Shown here one piece after another: positions 47,000 to 55,377 of a DNA stretch of 64,000 bases (positions are counted from its first letter, which is position 1; each line of letters starts with the position of its first letter). Below the pieces are notes generated by a model. It did no database searches and was not told the origin of the DNA. It worked only from the letters and a program-made list of their open reading frames with translations. The position numbers and the translations under genes are program-made. This DNA comes from Bacteroidota bacterium (GTDB taxonomy: Bacteria > Bacteroidota > Bacteroidia > Flavobacteriales > Flavobacteriaceae): positions 1 to 64,000 of the forward strand of contig JADFOK010000004.1 in the NCBI GenBank assembly GCA_022562895.1, written 5' to 3'.

Positions 47000-47007
47000 T
47001 ATCTTTG
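47000..47007 (+). promoter_or_regulatory. -7 box of the TerB/DnaJ gene promoter
   Basis: TATCTTTG on the plus strand, 31 bp before the ATG at 47039. Confidence 0.5.
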
Positions 47008-47038
47008 AATACTATTCATAAACAAAAACTATTATAAT

Positions 47039-47770
47039 ATGATTCGTTGGATTGCCGCAATAATAGGCTATGCTTTTTTTAGGTTTCCCGGAGCTATCTT
47101 AGGGTTTTTATTGGGAAGTGTTTTTGAGAATATGGGGGGTAAAAAAAGGTCTTACAGAACTATTTTTAATCAACCAAGAGGTCAGGTATCACCGGCCGAA
47201 TTCGAATTAAATTTACTTTCATTGGCCTCTTTAGTTATCAAAGCTGATGGTAAAGTAAGCCAAAACGAATTAGATTATGTTCGAAAATATTTTGTACAGG
47301 CGTACGGTAAAGAGCATGCCAGTGCTACTTTTAAGGTTTTTAATGATGTAATAAAAAAAAGGCAGATTTCAGCCTTAAATATTTGTACGCTATTACGGCA
47401 GGGAATGCGTTACGAATCTCGGTTGCAAATAATTCATTTTCTATTTAGTGTTGCCAATGCCGATGGTCATGTAAGTGAACCCGAAGTTAGTGAGATAAAT
47501 AAAATCAACGGTTATCTCGGAATAAACCATCGTGATTTTGAAAGCATTAAAGCGATGTTTTTCAGTAACCCTGACAGGGCTTATAAGATTTTAGAAATTG
47601 ATAACACCGCAACCGATACAGAAATTAAAAAGGCCTATCGGATTATGGTTAAAAAGTACCATCCCGATAAATTAGTTCATATGGATGAGGTGTATCGTAA
47701 CGGTGCTGAAGATAAATTCAGGAAAGTACAAGAAGCCTATGAACAACTTCAGAAAGAAAGAGGGTTTTAA
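47039..47770 (+). CDS. TerB-like and J-domain protein (DjlA-like)
   Basis: A 243-residue protein with an N-terminal hydrophobic, Gly-rich segment (WIAAIIGYAFFRFPGAILGFLLGSV). A TerB-like helical domain follows (about 60-170, including LVIKADGKVSQNELDYVRKYF and SVANADGHVSEPEVSEI). The C-terminal J-domain has the HPD motif (KKYHPDKLVHM). The layout matches DjlA-type co-chaperones, which stimulate DnaK ATPase at the inner membrane. Length is as expected. Confidence 0.88.
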   Translation: MIRWIAAIIGYAFFRFPGAILGFLLGSVFENMGGKKRSYRTIFNQPRGQVSPAEFELNLLSLASLVIKADGKVSQNELDYVRKYFVQAYGKEHASATFKVFNDVIKKRQISALNICTLLRQGMRYESRLQIIHFLFSVANADGHVSEPEVSEINKINGYLGINHRDFESIKAMFFSNPDRAYKILEIDNTATDTEIKKAYRIMVKKYHPDKLVHMDEVYRNGAEDKFRKVQEAYEQLQKERGF

Positions 47771-47819
47771 TCATTTAGTCAAATTTTTTACAGACATTAA
47801 AGCATCAGATTATTTAATA

Positions 47820-47835
47820 TTTAGGCTTGTCTAAA
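47820..47835. promoter_or_regulatory. DtxR/MntR-type operator upstream of the iron operon
   Basis: TTTAGGCTTGTCTAAA is a 16-bp imperfect palindrome with TTTAG/CTAAA arms. It resembles known sites of DtxR/MntR-family repressors. It lies 43-58 bp before the ATG of the DtxR-family gene and about 30 bp upstream of its -7 box, so autoregulation is likely. Confidence 0.55.
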
Positions 47836-47865
47836 AATAAAATTAGATAATTATAAAAAATTGAT

Positions 47866-47873
47866 TACTTTTG
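47866..47873 (+). promoter_or_regulatory. -7 box of the DtxR-headed iron operon; probably leaderless
   Basis: TACTTTTG ends 4 bp before the ATG at 47878. With the usual start point about 5 nt after the box, transcription would begin at or next to the start codon, giving a leaderless mRNA. Confidence 0.5.
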
Positions 47874-47877
47874 CTCT

Positions 47878-48534
47878 ATGTTTTCATTAGCAGAAGAAAA
47901 TTACTTAAAGACAATATTTCATCTTGAGCAGGAATATCGCAGTGGTGTGAGTACTAGTGCCATTGCTGACAAGATGGATACAAAGCCCTCTTCGGTAACT
48001 GATATGGTACAGAAACTTGCTGAAAAGGAAGTGCTTTCCTACAAAAAATATAAGGGAACCCTGCTAACTAAATCTGGAAAAGCCATCGCTGCCAATGTAA
48101 TTAGAAAACACAGGTTATGGGAAGTTTTTTTGGTTGCTAAACTAAATTTTCATTGGGATGAAGTGCATGACATTGCAGAACAACTCGAGCATATTCAGTC
48201 TGAGGAACTCATTATTCGATTGGATGAATTTTTAGAGCACCCCAATTTCGATCCCCATGGCGATCCTATCCCTGATGAACAAGGAAATGTTTACCCTACT
48301 GAAAAGAAAACACTTTCAGAATTAGAAAAAAACCAACAAGGAATCTGCGTGGGAGTGAAAGAATCAAGCACAGAATTTCTTCAATATCTCGATAAAAGAA
48401 AAATTGGTATAGGTGTCAAAATCACGGTATTGAGAAAAGAATATTTTGATGGTTCAATGATGATTCAAGTGGGAGGTAATCAACTTTTTATATCCAATAA
48501 AATAGCAGACAATCTTTATATAAATATTATATAA
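47878..48534 (+). CDS. DtxR/MntR-family metal-dependent regulator
   Basis: A 218-residue regulator with a winged helix-turn-helix (about 1-70, including TSAIADKMDTKPSSVTDMVQKL). The metal-binding and dimerisation domain has RKHRLWEVFL, VHDIAEQLEHIQSEEL and HPNFDPHGDPIP. The FeoA/SH3-like C-terminal domain covers about 150-218. All usual His/Glu/Asp metal-ligand segments are present. It is the first gene of a seven-gene operon with feoB, so it probably represses iron or manganese uptake when metal is replete. Confidence 0.92.
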   Translation: MFSLAEENYLKTIFHLEQEYRSGVSTSAIADKMDTKPSSVTDMVQKLAEKEVLSYKKYKGTLLTKSGKAIAANVIRKHRLWEVFLVAKLNFHWDEVHDIAEQLEHIQSEELIIRLDEFLEHPNFDPHGDPIPDEQGNVYPTEKKTLSELEKNQQGICVGVKESSTEFLQYLDKRKIGIGVKITVLRKEYFDGSMMIQVGGNQLFISNKIADNLYINII

Positions 48535-48535
48535 T

Positions 48536-49732
48536 ATGAAAATCTCCTTCAATCTTATAATTGGCATTTTCACTGTAATGTTATTAGCTATATCCTGCGA
48601 AAAAACAATGCCACTATCTCCTGTTGAAAATGAGCTTTTGGATGGTCCTATAGAGGGGCTTACTATTGAACAGCAGATTAGATTTTTAAGAGGAGATGAA
48701 GCTTTTAGCGATGTCTTTACTATTGAAAAAGGATTGGGGCCAATTTTTGTAGCAAATCAATGTGCCAGTTGTCATCCTGGTGATGGTAAAGGAAGTCCCT
48801 TTGTCAGGTTTACCCGATTTGGTCAATCAGATACCTTAGGGAACCAGTATTTAGATTTTGGAGCTCCCCAACTTCAGCATAAAGCTATCCCGGGGTTTGA
48901 GCCCGAACAACTTCCTGCCGGTGCTACATTTACAAATTTAATCGCTCCGGCTGTTACCGGACTAGGATTTTTAGATGCAGTTAGCGATGCAGACCTTATA
49001 GCACTTTCAGATCCAAATGACATCGATGGGGATGGTATAAGTGGAAGGCCACACTGGAACAACATTCCGGATTATGTTGAACTCAGACCTAATAGTATTT
49101 CCAAAAACGGAAAATATATTAGTCGATTCGGTAAAAAAGGTGCCGCTTATGATTTGCTTCATCAAACCTCAGGAGCATATAATCAAGATATCGGAATTAC
49201 TACCTTATTTGAACCTTTTGACCCATTTAGTGGATTGGTAGAGGATCCTGAAGTCAGTACTCAAACAGTAAATGATGTTGTTTTTTATCTTAAAACATTA
49301 AAAGCACCTATTCCGAGAGACGTGAATGATAATGATATATTAGCCGGGAATCAAATTTTTTCACAAATACAATGTGCTTCATGTCATATGCCGACTTTAC
49401 AAACTGGATATTCACCTATTGAGGTATTATCTTACAAAGTATTTTATCCTTATACAGATTTACTATTACATGATATGGGTCAGGGATTAAATGATGATTA
49501 TACAGAAGGCTTTGCCTTAACTTCTGAATGGAGAACTCCACCCCTTTGGGGGCTTGGTCTATCTAAAGATGCACAGGGAGGTAGTTATTTTTTAATGCAC
49601 GATGGACGTTCCTTGAGTATCCAATCGGCTATATTAATTCATGGAGGTGAAGCTGAACAATCCAAAATTAATTACTCTCAACTTTCTGAAACCGAAAAAC
49701 AACAACTCATTAAATTTTTGGAGTCACTGTAA
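48536..49732 (+). CDS. di-heme DUF1111 (DHOR family) cytochrome c lipoprotein
   Basis: A 398-residue lipoprotein (lipobox LLAISC, Cys21) with two haem c sites, NQCASCHPG (early) and IQCASCHMP (about 280). A Ca-binding-like segment DPNDIDGDGISGRPHWN lies between them. This is the DUF1111 or di-heme oxidoreductase family, related to MauG/peroxidases. Members often sit beside imelysin/EfeO-type iron genes. Here it starts 1 bp after a DtxR-family gene and precedes a Rieske lipoprotein, a porin and FeoB. A redox role in periplasmic iron handling is inferred. Reaction unknown. Confidence 0.87.
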   Translation: MKISFNLIIGIFTVMLLAISCEKTMPLSPVENELLDGPIEGLTIEQQIRFLRGDEAFSDVFTIEKGLGPIFVANQCASCHPGDGKGSPFVRFTRFGQSDTLGNQYLDFGAPQLQHKAIPGFEPEQLPAGATFTNLIAPAVTGLGFLDAVSDADLIALSDPNDIDGDGISGRPHWNNIPDYVELRPNSISKNGKYISRFGKKGAAYDLLHQTSGAYNQDIGITTLFEPFDPFSGLVEDPEVSTQTVNDVVFYLKTLKAPIPRDVNDNDILAGNQIFSQIQCASCHMPTLQTGYSPIEVLSYKVFYPYTDLLLHDMGQGLNDDYTEGFALTSEWRTPPLWGLGLSKDAQGGSYFLMHDGRSLSIQSAILIHGGEAEQSKINYSQLSETEKQQLIKFLESL

Positions 49733-49737
49733 AGAAT

Positions 49738-50178
49738 ATGGAACGCAGAAAATTTATTAGAACTTGCTGTTATACTACTATTGGTTTACCAATGTTAGTA
49801 AGTGTTTTACAATCATGTGGATTAATTTACTATGCGACATCCACGCGTAATGCAAATAGTTTGATAGTTGCAAAATCTGAATTCTGGAAGGTCAAAAAAA
49901 ATAAAAAAGTTAATCGATCCTTTGTATTGGTAAGAATAGAAGATGACCAGTTCCCTATTTGTATATATAAATTCGAAGAAGATAAATATATCGCTTCATT
50001 ACTTAAGTGTACACATAGAGAATGTGAATTAAATGTAGGTGGGGGAATTTATAGTTGTCCATGTCATGGGAGTGAGTTTACAATTACTGGGAAAGTACTG
50101 AATGGTCCTGCAGACAGGGATTTAAAAACGTATAAAATTGAAACAGACAATGAATATATTTATCTTTCGTTATCCTAG
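49738..50178 (+). CDS. Tat-type Rieske iron-sulfur lipoprotein
   Basis: A 146-residue protein. The N-terminus MERRKFIRTC resembles a twin-arginine signal and is followed by a lipobox VLQSC (Cys27), so it is probably exported folded and lipid-anchored. The Rieske cluster motifs are C91-T-H93 and C107-P-C109-H110. C96 and C109 are placed for the disulfide of high-potential Rieske proteins. It could exchange electrons with the di-heme protein encoded 5 bp upstream. Its end overlaps the porin start. Confidence 0.88.
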   Translation: MERRKFIRTCCYTTIGLPMLVSVLQSCGLIYYATSTRNANSLIVAKSEFWKVKKNKKVNRSFVLVRIEDDQFPICIYKFEEDKYIASLLKCTHRECELNVGGGIYSCPCHGSEFTITGKVLNGPADRDLKTYKIETDNEYIYLSLS

Positions 50179-51400
50179 ACAATTTCTATTTGGAATATTG
50201 TTTTTAGTAATCATAGGGGCTTTAAAAGCACAGGATACGGATCCTTTGGTTAAACGAATTCCCATAGACACTAGCAAAACTTTGTTAAATATGGATGCAG
50301 TATATAATCGTCCATTTTTAGCAATAAAAAAAACACCGGTTGCTTTAGGTGGCTATCTGGAAGCAAATTCAATTTACAGTACAGAAGATGGTATATCAGA
50401 AGGATTATCTTTTCAAGCCAGGAGATTAACTATTTTTATGTCAGCATCTATAACAAATCAAATTAAATTCTTAACAGAAATTGAGTTTGAAGATGGCACT
50501 AAAGAAATAGGGATAGAATTTGCAGCTTTAGATGTAACTTTTCATCCTGCATTTATTTTCAGAGGGGGTATAATAATGAATCCTATTGGTGCTTTTAATC
50601 AGAATCATGATGGGCCAAAATGGGAATTTATCGAACGCCCGGATGTTGCCGTGAACCTGTTACCTGCAACCTGGTCAAATGTTGGATTTGGTTTATATGG
50701 GAAGACCAACAGGGGAAATTGGATAGTAGGCTATGAAATCTATTTAACCAATGGTTTTGATAACAGCATAATTGATAATGAAGAAAATAAAACATTTTTA
50801 CCCGCTGCTAAAGAAAATGAAGAACGCTTTGAAGAAAGTAACAGCGGAAAGGCACTTATTACAGGAAAAATTACTATTCAAAATAGAAATAATGCTGAAA
50901 TAGGGTTTTCATATATGGGAGGGGTGTATAATAAGTTTGAAGAAGATGGATTAATTCTTGATAAAAAAAGAAGAGTTGATATTTTTGCTATAGATTTTAA
51001 TACAACAATCAAAAAAACAGGAACTTATATAGTGGGAGAGGTAGCCTTCATAAATGTAGATGTGCCAGTAACCTTTACTCAACAATATGGTACTAGGCAA
51101 TGGGGAGCTTTTGTTGATGTTGTTCAACCTGTTTTGAAAAGGAAAATTCTAAATTGGAATGACGCTACCTTCAACCTGGCGGCCCGACTTGATTATGTAG
51201 ACTGGAATGTTGGCACATTTAATGAAACTAATACTGATATTGGCGAAGAGTTAATCGCTATTACTCCGGCCATAAGTTTTAGGCCTTCTGCTCAAACTGT
51301 ATTCAGGTTAAATTACCGTTATCAATGGCAAAAAGACATTCTTAATAATCCCGCTGCTAAAAAAGCATCTTGGTTATTTGGATTTAGCACTTATTTTTAG
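50138..51400 (+). CDS. OprO/OprP-like outer-membrane porin
   Basis: A 420-residue protein with a signal peptide (up to about residue 31, ending LKAQ). Alternating beta strands are typical of 16-strand phosphate-selective-porin-like barrels (LGGYLEANSIYS, QARRLTIFMSASI, FRLNYRYQW) and the chain ends in an aromatic residue (FGFSTYF). The start at 50138, or the Met at 50150, overlaps the Rieske gene by 29-41 bp, so translation is probably coupled. In this operon it may admit ferrous iron or a small iron chelate. The substrate is not deducible. Confidence 0.82.
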   Translation: MKQTMNIFIFRYPRQFLFGILFLVIIGALKAQDTDPLVKRIPIDTSKTLLNMDAVYNRPFLAIKKTPVALGGYLEANSIYSTEDGISEGLSFQARRLTIFMSASITNQIKFLTEIEFEDGTKEIGIEFAALDVTFHPAFIFRGGIIMNPIGAFNQNHDGPKWEFIERPDVAVNLLPATWSNVGFGLYGKTNRGNWIVGYEIYLTNGFDNSIIDNEENKTFLPAAKENEERFEESNSGKALITGKITIQNRNNAEIGFSYMGGVYNKFEEDGLILDKKRRVDIFAIDFNTTIKKTGTYIVGEVAFINVDVPVTFTQQYGTRQWGAFVDVVQPVLKRKILNWNDATFNLAARLDYVDWNVGTFNETNTDIGEELIAITPAISFRPSAQTVFRLNYRYQWQKDILNNPAAKKASWLFGFSTYF

Positions 51401-51438
51401 AATTATAAAAAAATTAAAAATGATATATAAAACCTATA

Positions 51439-52461
51439 ATGAATACGTATAACCCGGTAAATGCTTTAATAATATTTGTTTCTATATCAGTATTAATTTA
51501 CTTGATATTCAGACCTGCAAAAGGATGGTTTTGGTTGATAAAAAATAGTTTTATATTCAATGAAAAAACGGCAATTGAAGACATTTTAAAACAACTTTAT
51601 CATTTTGAAAACTCAGGGAAAGACGCAAACATCAGCAGTTTAACAGGAGTATTAAAATTTAAGGATAGTTTGGTAATTGAGGTTGTTAAATTGATGACAA
51701 TCAGCAAATTAATTTATTTTGAAGGGGATGTTTTAAAACTTACAAAGTCGGGAAGAGATTATTCTTTAAGAATTGTAAGAGTGCACAGATTATGGGAAAA
51801 GTATTTGGCAGAAAAAACTGGAATTGACAAGTTGGAATGGCACGATAGAGCAGAATTTATGGAACATAAATTAAGTCTGGAAGAAACCAATTCTTTGGCA
51901 TCTCAATTAGGAAATCCCGTTTATGATCCCCACGGAGATCCAATCCCTACAAATTCAGGTAAGATAGCAAAAGTAAAAGGAGTCGCCTTATCTTCTTTAG
52001 CGGTAAATTCTATTGGAAAAATCACTCACATTGAAGATGAGCCTGATATTATTTACAAACAAATTATCGCAGAAAATATTCACATAGGTTCTCAAATTAG
52101 AGTTGTGGAAAATAATACGAAACGTATAGTTTTTTATTCCGAAGGGGAAGAGTTTAAATTAGCTCCAATTGTCGCTGCAAACCTTACAGTAGCTATTTTA
52201 GACCCCACTGTATTGGATAAAGAAATCACGCTTAGGTTATCAAGTTTACAGGAAAATGAAACAGCTAAAATTGTTGGAATTTCAAAAGAAAGCAGGGGAG
52301 AAAGCAGAAGAAGACTGTTAGATTTAGGATTTGTAAAAGGAACTCAAATTAGTATCGATTTAATGAGTCCACTAAGAAATCCGACAGCTTATTTGGTTAA
52401 GGGAACTTCTATTGCTTTACGAAAGGACCAAGCCTCAAAAATACTCATTAAAAAAGATTAA
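51439..52461 (+). CDS. membrane-anchored DtxR-like protein with C-terminal FeoA domain
   Basis: A 340-residue hybrid. Residues 8-25 form a transmembrane helix (ALIIFVSISVLIYLIF). Residues about 40-105 are a degenerate winged-helix domain. Residues 108-175 match the DtxR metal-binding domain, including VHRLWEKYL, WHDRAEFMEHKLS and GNPVYDPHGDPIP. An SH3-like segment follows, and 265-338 form a FeoA domain (ESRRRLLDLGFVKGTQI, YLVKGTSIALRKDQA). A DNA-binding fold tethered to the membrane beside FeoB suggests a metal sensor that gates the transporter rather than a normal repressor. It lies 3 bp before the FeoB GTPase gene. Confidence 0.85.
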   Translation: MNTYNPVNALIIFVSISVLIYLIFRPAKGWFWLIKNSFIFNEKTAIEDILKQLYHFENSGKDANISSLTGVLKFKDSLVIEVVKLMTISKLIYFEGDVLKLTKSGRDYSLRIVRVHRLWEKYLAEKTGIDKLEWHDRAEFMEHKLSLEETNSLASQLGNPVYDPHGDPIPTNSGKIAKVKGVALSSLAVNSIGKITHIEDEPDIIYKQIIAENIHIGSQIRVVENNTKRIVFYSEGEEFKLAPIVAANLTVAILDPTVLDKEITLRLSSLQENETAKIVGISKESRGESRRRLLDLGFVKGTQISIDLMSPLRNPTAYLVKGTSIALRKDQASKILIKKD

Positions 52462-52464
52462 ACC

Positions 52465-53229
52465 ATGGAAAATAAAGTAAACAGTGTTTGTGGAAGTTGT
52501 TCACAATATAACATTAAAGGCCTAAAAAAATTAGGAGTTAATATTTCTAATTTTGATTTTGTTGTGGCTATTGCAGGCAATCCAAATACTGGAAAGAGTA
52601 CGGTTTTTAATGCATTAACAGGTTTACGTCAACATACAGGGAATTGGCCTGGAAAAACAGTAGTAAGAGCTGAGGGAGCATTTGAATATGATGGCCAAAA
52701 ATTCAAATTGGTTGATTTACCAGGCACCTATTCTTTACTTTCCACTTCACAGGACGAAGAAGTGGCAAGAAATTTTATTCTTTTTGGGAAACCCGATGTT
52801 ACCGTAATTGTGGTTGACGCAAGCAGATTGGAAAGAAATCTAAATTTAGTTTTGCAAATTTTAGAGATCACCAATAAAGCTGTTTTGTGCTTAAACTTAA
52901 TGGATGAAGCTAATCGAAATAATATTAAAATTGAGATAAGAACATTGGCCCGGGATCTAGGAATACCGGTTGTGCCAACTAGTGCACGATTTAAAGAAGG
53001 AATCCCCGAACTTATTCAAACCATAAACGATGTGGCAACCGGCAAGATAATTTGCAAATCATACCGGATTAAAAATGTAAACGGAAATATCGATAAGGCC
53101 ATAAAAAAATTAAGCGATGAAATTGAAAAAGAAATACCCACGATATCAAATAGTAGATGGATAGCTTTTCGATTATTAGAAGGCGATAACAGAATCATAA
53201 ATGCATTACGAACAGGGGAATTAGTATAA
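52465..53229 (+). CDS. feoB: FeoB GTPase domain as a separate protein
   Basis: A 254-residue protein equivalent to the cytosolic part of FeoB. G1 is [14 protein letters not shown], the switch region is [11 protein letters not shown]3 is DLPGTYSL and G4 is NLMDEA. A helical GDI-like region follows (about 195-245). The N-terminus has an extra CGSCSQYN motif. The membrane part is a separate gene 5 bp downstream in another frame. The stop precedes the A-run at the junction, so a slip in that run would not join the two frames. The split therefore looks real. Confidence 0.88.
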   Translation: MENKVNSVCGSCSQYNIKGLKKLGVNISNFDFVVAIAGNPNTGKSTVFNALTGLRQHTGNWPGKTVVRAEGAFEYDGQKFKLVDLPGTYSLLSTSQDEEVARNFILFGKPDVTVIVVDASRLERNLNLVLQILEITNKAVLCLNLMDEANRNNIKIEIRTLARDLGIPVVPTSARFKEGIPELIQTINDVATGKIICKSYRIKNVNGNIDKAIKKLSDEIEKEIPTISNSRWIAFRLLEGDNRIINALRTGELV

Positions 53230-53234
53230 AAAAA

Positions 53235-54653
53235 ATGAGTCAAAAATCTATTGAAAAAATAATAGCCTTATCCAGTGATTTGCGTTGGCAAATTGGCGAT
53301 GATTTTCATGATAACCTCGCTGAGGGGATTTATGCAGATGCCTCTGAAATTGCAAAAAATTCTGTTATTAGCAATAATAAGAAGAAACGTTTTAGGCTAG
53401 ACACCAAAATAGACAAAATAGTTACAAGTAAAACGTGGGGATTTCCTATCATGTTTTTAATATTAGGTGTCATTCTCTGGATTACCATAGAGGGAGCAAA
53501 TTATCCCTCATCGATGCTAGCTAATTTATTATTAAACAACTTCCATCCAATATTAAAAACCTTAGCAGCAAGTATAGGAATGCCTTGGTGGTTAGATGGG
53601 TTTTTAATCGACGGAGTTTATCTGGCAGTTGCATGGGTAATCGCCGTAATGTTGCCACCCATGGCAATATTTTTTCCTTTATTTACACTTTTGGAAGATT
53701 TTGGGTATTTACCTAGAGTCGCCTTTAATTTAGATTATTTGTTTAAAAAATCCGGAGCTCATGGCAAGCAAGCTTTAACTATGAGTATGGGATTTGGTTG
53801 TAATGCTGCAGGAGTTGTTGCAACGCGAATAATTGACAGTCCGAGAGAGCGATTAATTGCAATTATCACTAATAATTTTTCTTTATGTAATGGGCGTTGG
53901 CCTACCCAAATATTAATTGCTACTATTTTTATAGGGGCTGTTGTTCCTGCTTCTTTTTCGGGAATTGCATCCTTATCAGCCGTCATTGGAATTGCAATAT
54001 TAGGCATCTTTTTTACGTTTTTTGTTTCTTGGGCACTTTCCAAAACTGTATTGAAAGGGGAAGTTTCGACATTTAATTTAGAATTACCACCTTATCGCCC
54101 TCCAAGATTTTGGAAAACGGTTTACACTTCGTTAATCGACAGGACTATAATAGTTTTATGGCGAGCCATATTTTTTGCTGCACCTGCCGGAGCGGTAATT
54201 TGGTTGATTTCAAACATATATATTGGAGATCTAAGTATCGCATCCTGGACCATTAATTCCTTAGACGGTTTTGGTTTTCTTTTGGGCTTAAACGGAGTTA
54301 TTTTACTTGCATATATTGTTGCTATACCTGCAAATGAAATAGTGATTCCAACTATTTTGATGCTAACGGTTATGGCAACCGGAATTGCAGGAGGTGAAGG
54401 GGTTGGTGTTATGTTTGAACTAGATTCAGCTAGCGAAACAGCAACTATTTTAAAAGCGGGTGGATGGACCTTGTTAACAGCTGTCAACTTAATGCTATTC
54501 AGCCTGTTACACAATCCGTGTAGTACCACCATTTATACTATTTACAAAGAAACAAAAAGTGTAAAATGGACTGTTGTTGCTTCTTTATTACCCGTGATTA
54601 TGGGATTTGTTATCACATTTTTAATCGCCCAAATTTGGAGAATAGTTGTTTAG
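53235..54653 (+). CDS. feoB: FeoB membrane (permease) domain as a separate protein
   Basis: A 472-residue protein that begins with the end of the GDI region ([28 protein letters not shown]) and continues with the FeoB permease. It has about ten membrane helices and two Gate segments ([45 protein letters not shown]). The conserved gate residues GCNA and the C-terminal [13 protein letters not shown] are present. Together with the preceding GTPase and the DtxR-FeoA hybrid it forms a complete ferrous iron importer. Confidence 0.9.
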   Translation: MSQKSIEKIIALSSDLRWQIGDDFHDNLAEGIYADASEIAKNSVISNNKKKRFRLDTKIDKIVTSKTWGFPIMFLILGVILWITIEGANYPSSMLANLLLNNFHPILKTLAASIGMPWWLDGFLIDGVYLAVAWVIAVMLPPMAIFFPLFTLLEDFGYLPRVAFNLDYLFKKSGAHGKQALTMSMGFGCNAAGVVATRIIDSPRERLIAIITNNFSLCNGRWPTQILIATIFIGAVVPASFSGIASLSAVIGIAILGIFFTFFVSWALSKTVLKGEVSTFNLELPPYRPPRFWKTVYTSLIDRTIIVLWRAIFFAAPAGAVIWLISNIYIGDLSIASWTINSLDGFGFLLGLNGVILLAYIVAIPANEIVIPTILMLTVMATGIAGGEGVGVMFELDSASETATILKAGGWTLLTAVNLMLFSLLHNPCSTTIYTIYKETKSVKWTVVASLLPVIMGFVITFLIAQIWRIVV

Positions 54654-54791
54654 TACCTGGCAGGAGATACAGCAAAATTAAATTCTCATCGAAAAACAAC
54701 TCATTTTATAAAATCTGTCTGCTTTCAAATTGACAATAATTAGGTTTTGGCACCATTTTTTCTATAACTTTAAAAACAAAATAAATTTAAT

Positions 54792-55208
54792 ATGAAAAAA
54801 ACAATTTTCTTAATTTTTATACTGGTATCTACTATAATTTTTTCACAAGAGAATTCGGTTGAAGTACCAAAAATTGTTATTAAGATCCCACTGGGAGAAT
54901 CCATTCACCTAGAAAATGTTTCCATAAAGTTTGTGGAGGTATTAGAAGATTCTCGTTGCCCTAAGAATGTTACCTGTGTATGGGCTGGACGAGCAAGAGT
55001 ATTGGTTGAAGTTACAGAAAACGGAAATCACGTTCAACAAAAAGAACTTTTATTTGGACAAACTAAAAAGGGAGAAATAATTAATAATATATTGTTTACT
55101 ACCGAAGATTCTGAAATAAAAGGAATGACACTTAAACCTCATCCCAATTCAGAAATTGTAGAAGATAAAGATCCTTTTATTCTGTTGATTTATATAGATA
55201 GGCATTAG
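54792..55208 (+). CDS. exported small protein with DSRCP...CVWAG motif
   Basis: A 138-residue protein with a signal peptide (1-19, ending FSQ). The mature part is beta-rich and has two Cys in EDSRCPKNVTCVWAGRARV, a motif found in many uncharacterised Bacteroidota exported proteins. The Cys pair is probably disulfide-bonded. It lies between the two Feo operons and convergent with the second, but nothing ties it directly to iron. Function unknown. Confidence 0.75.
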   Translation: MKKTIFLIFILVSTIIFSQENSVEVPKIVIKIPLGESIHLENVSIKFVEVLEDSRCPKNVTCVWAGRARVLVEVTENGNHVQQKELLFGQTKKGEIINNILFTTEDSEIKGMTLKPHPNSEIVEDKDPFILLIYIDRH

Positions 55209-55213
55209 TTAAT

Positions 55214-55372
55214 TTAATGGCATCCACAATCATTATTACCACATTTTGTTTTATCACCGTCCAGGGTTCCGATAGTTTTTTGTTTCCCTTCAAAAATAGT
55301 GTTCCAGACAAACTTTTTAAGCAAGAAGCCTGCCGCTACACAAAATGTAAGAATTACTAATATTGTTTGCAT
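55214..55372 (-). CDS. FeoB-associated Cys-rich membrane protein
   Basis: A 52-residue protein with one N-terminal membrane helix (QTILVILTFCVAAGFLLKKF) and a Cys-rich tail (DKTKCGNNDCGCH). This matches the small FeoB-associated family found downstream of feoB. The ATG at 55370-55372 lies 5 bp after the FeoB stop. A longer frame to 55504 would run inside feoB and is not credible. It is the third gene of the feoA-feoB operon. Confidence 0.85.
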   Translation of the reverse strand: MQTILVILTFCVAAGFLLKKFVWNTIFEGKQKTIGTLDGDKTKCGNNDCGCH

Positions 55373-55377
55373 TTTAT

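Noticed and set aside
52465..54653. A frameshift or programmed slip joining the two FeoB halves
   Set aside because: The stop of the first half comes before the A-run, so slippage in that run cannot join the frames. The second half has its own ATG.
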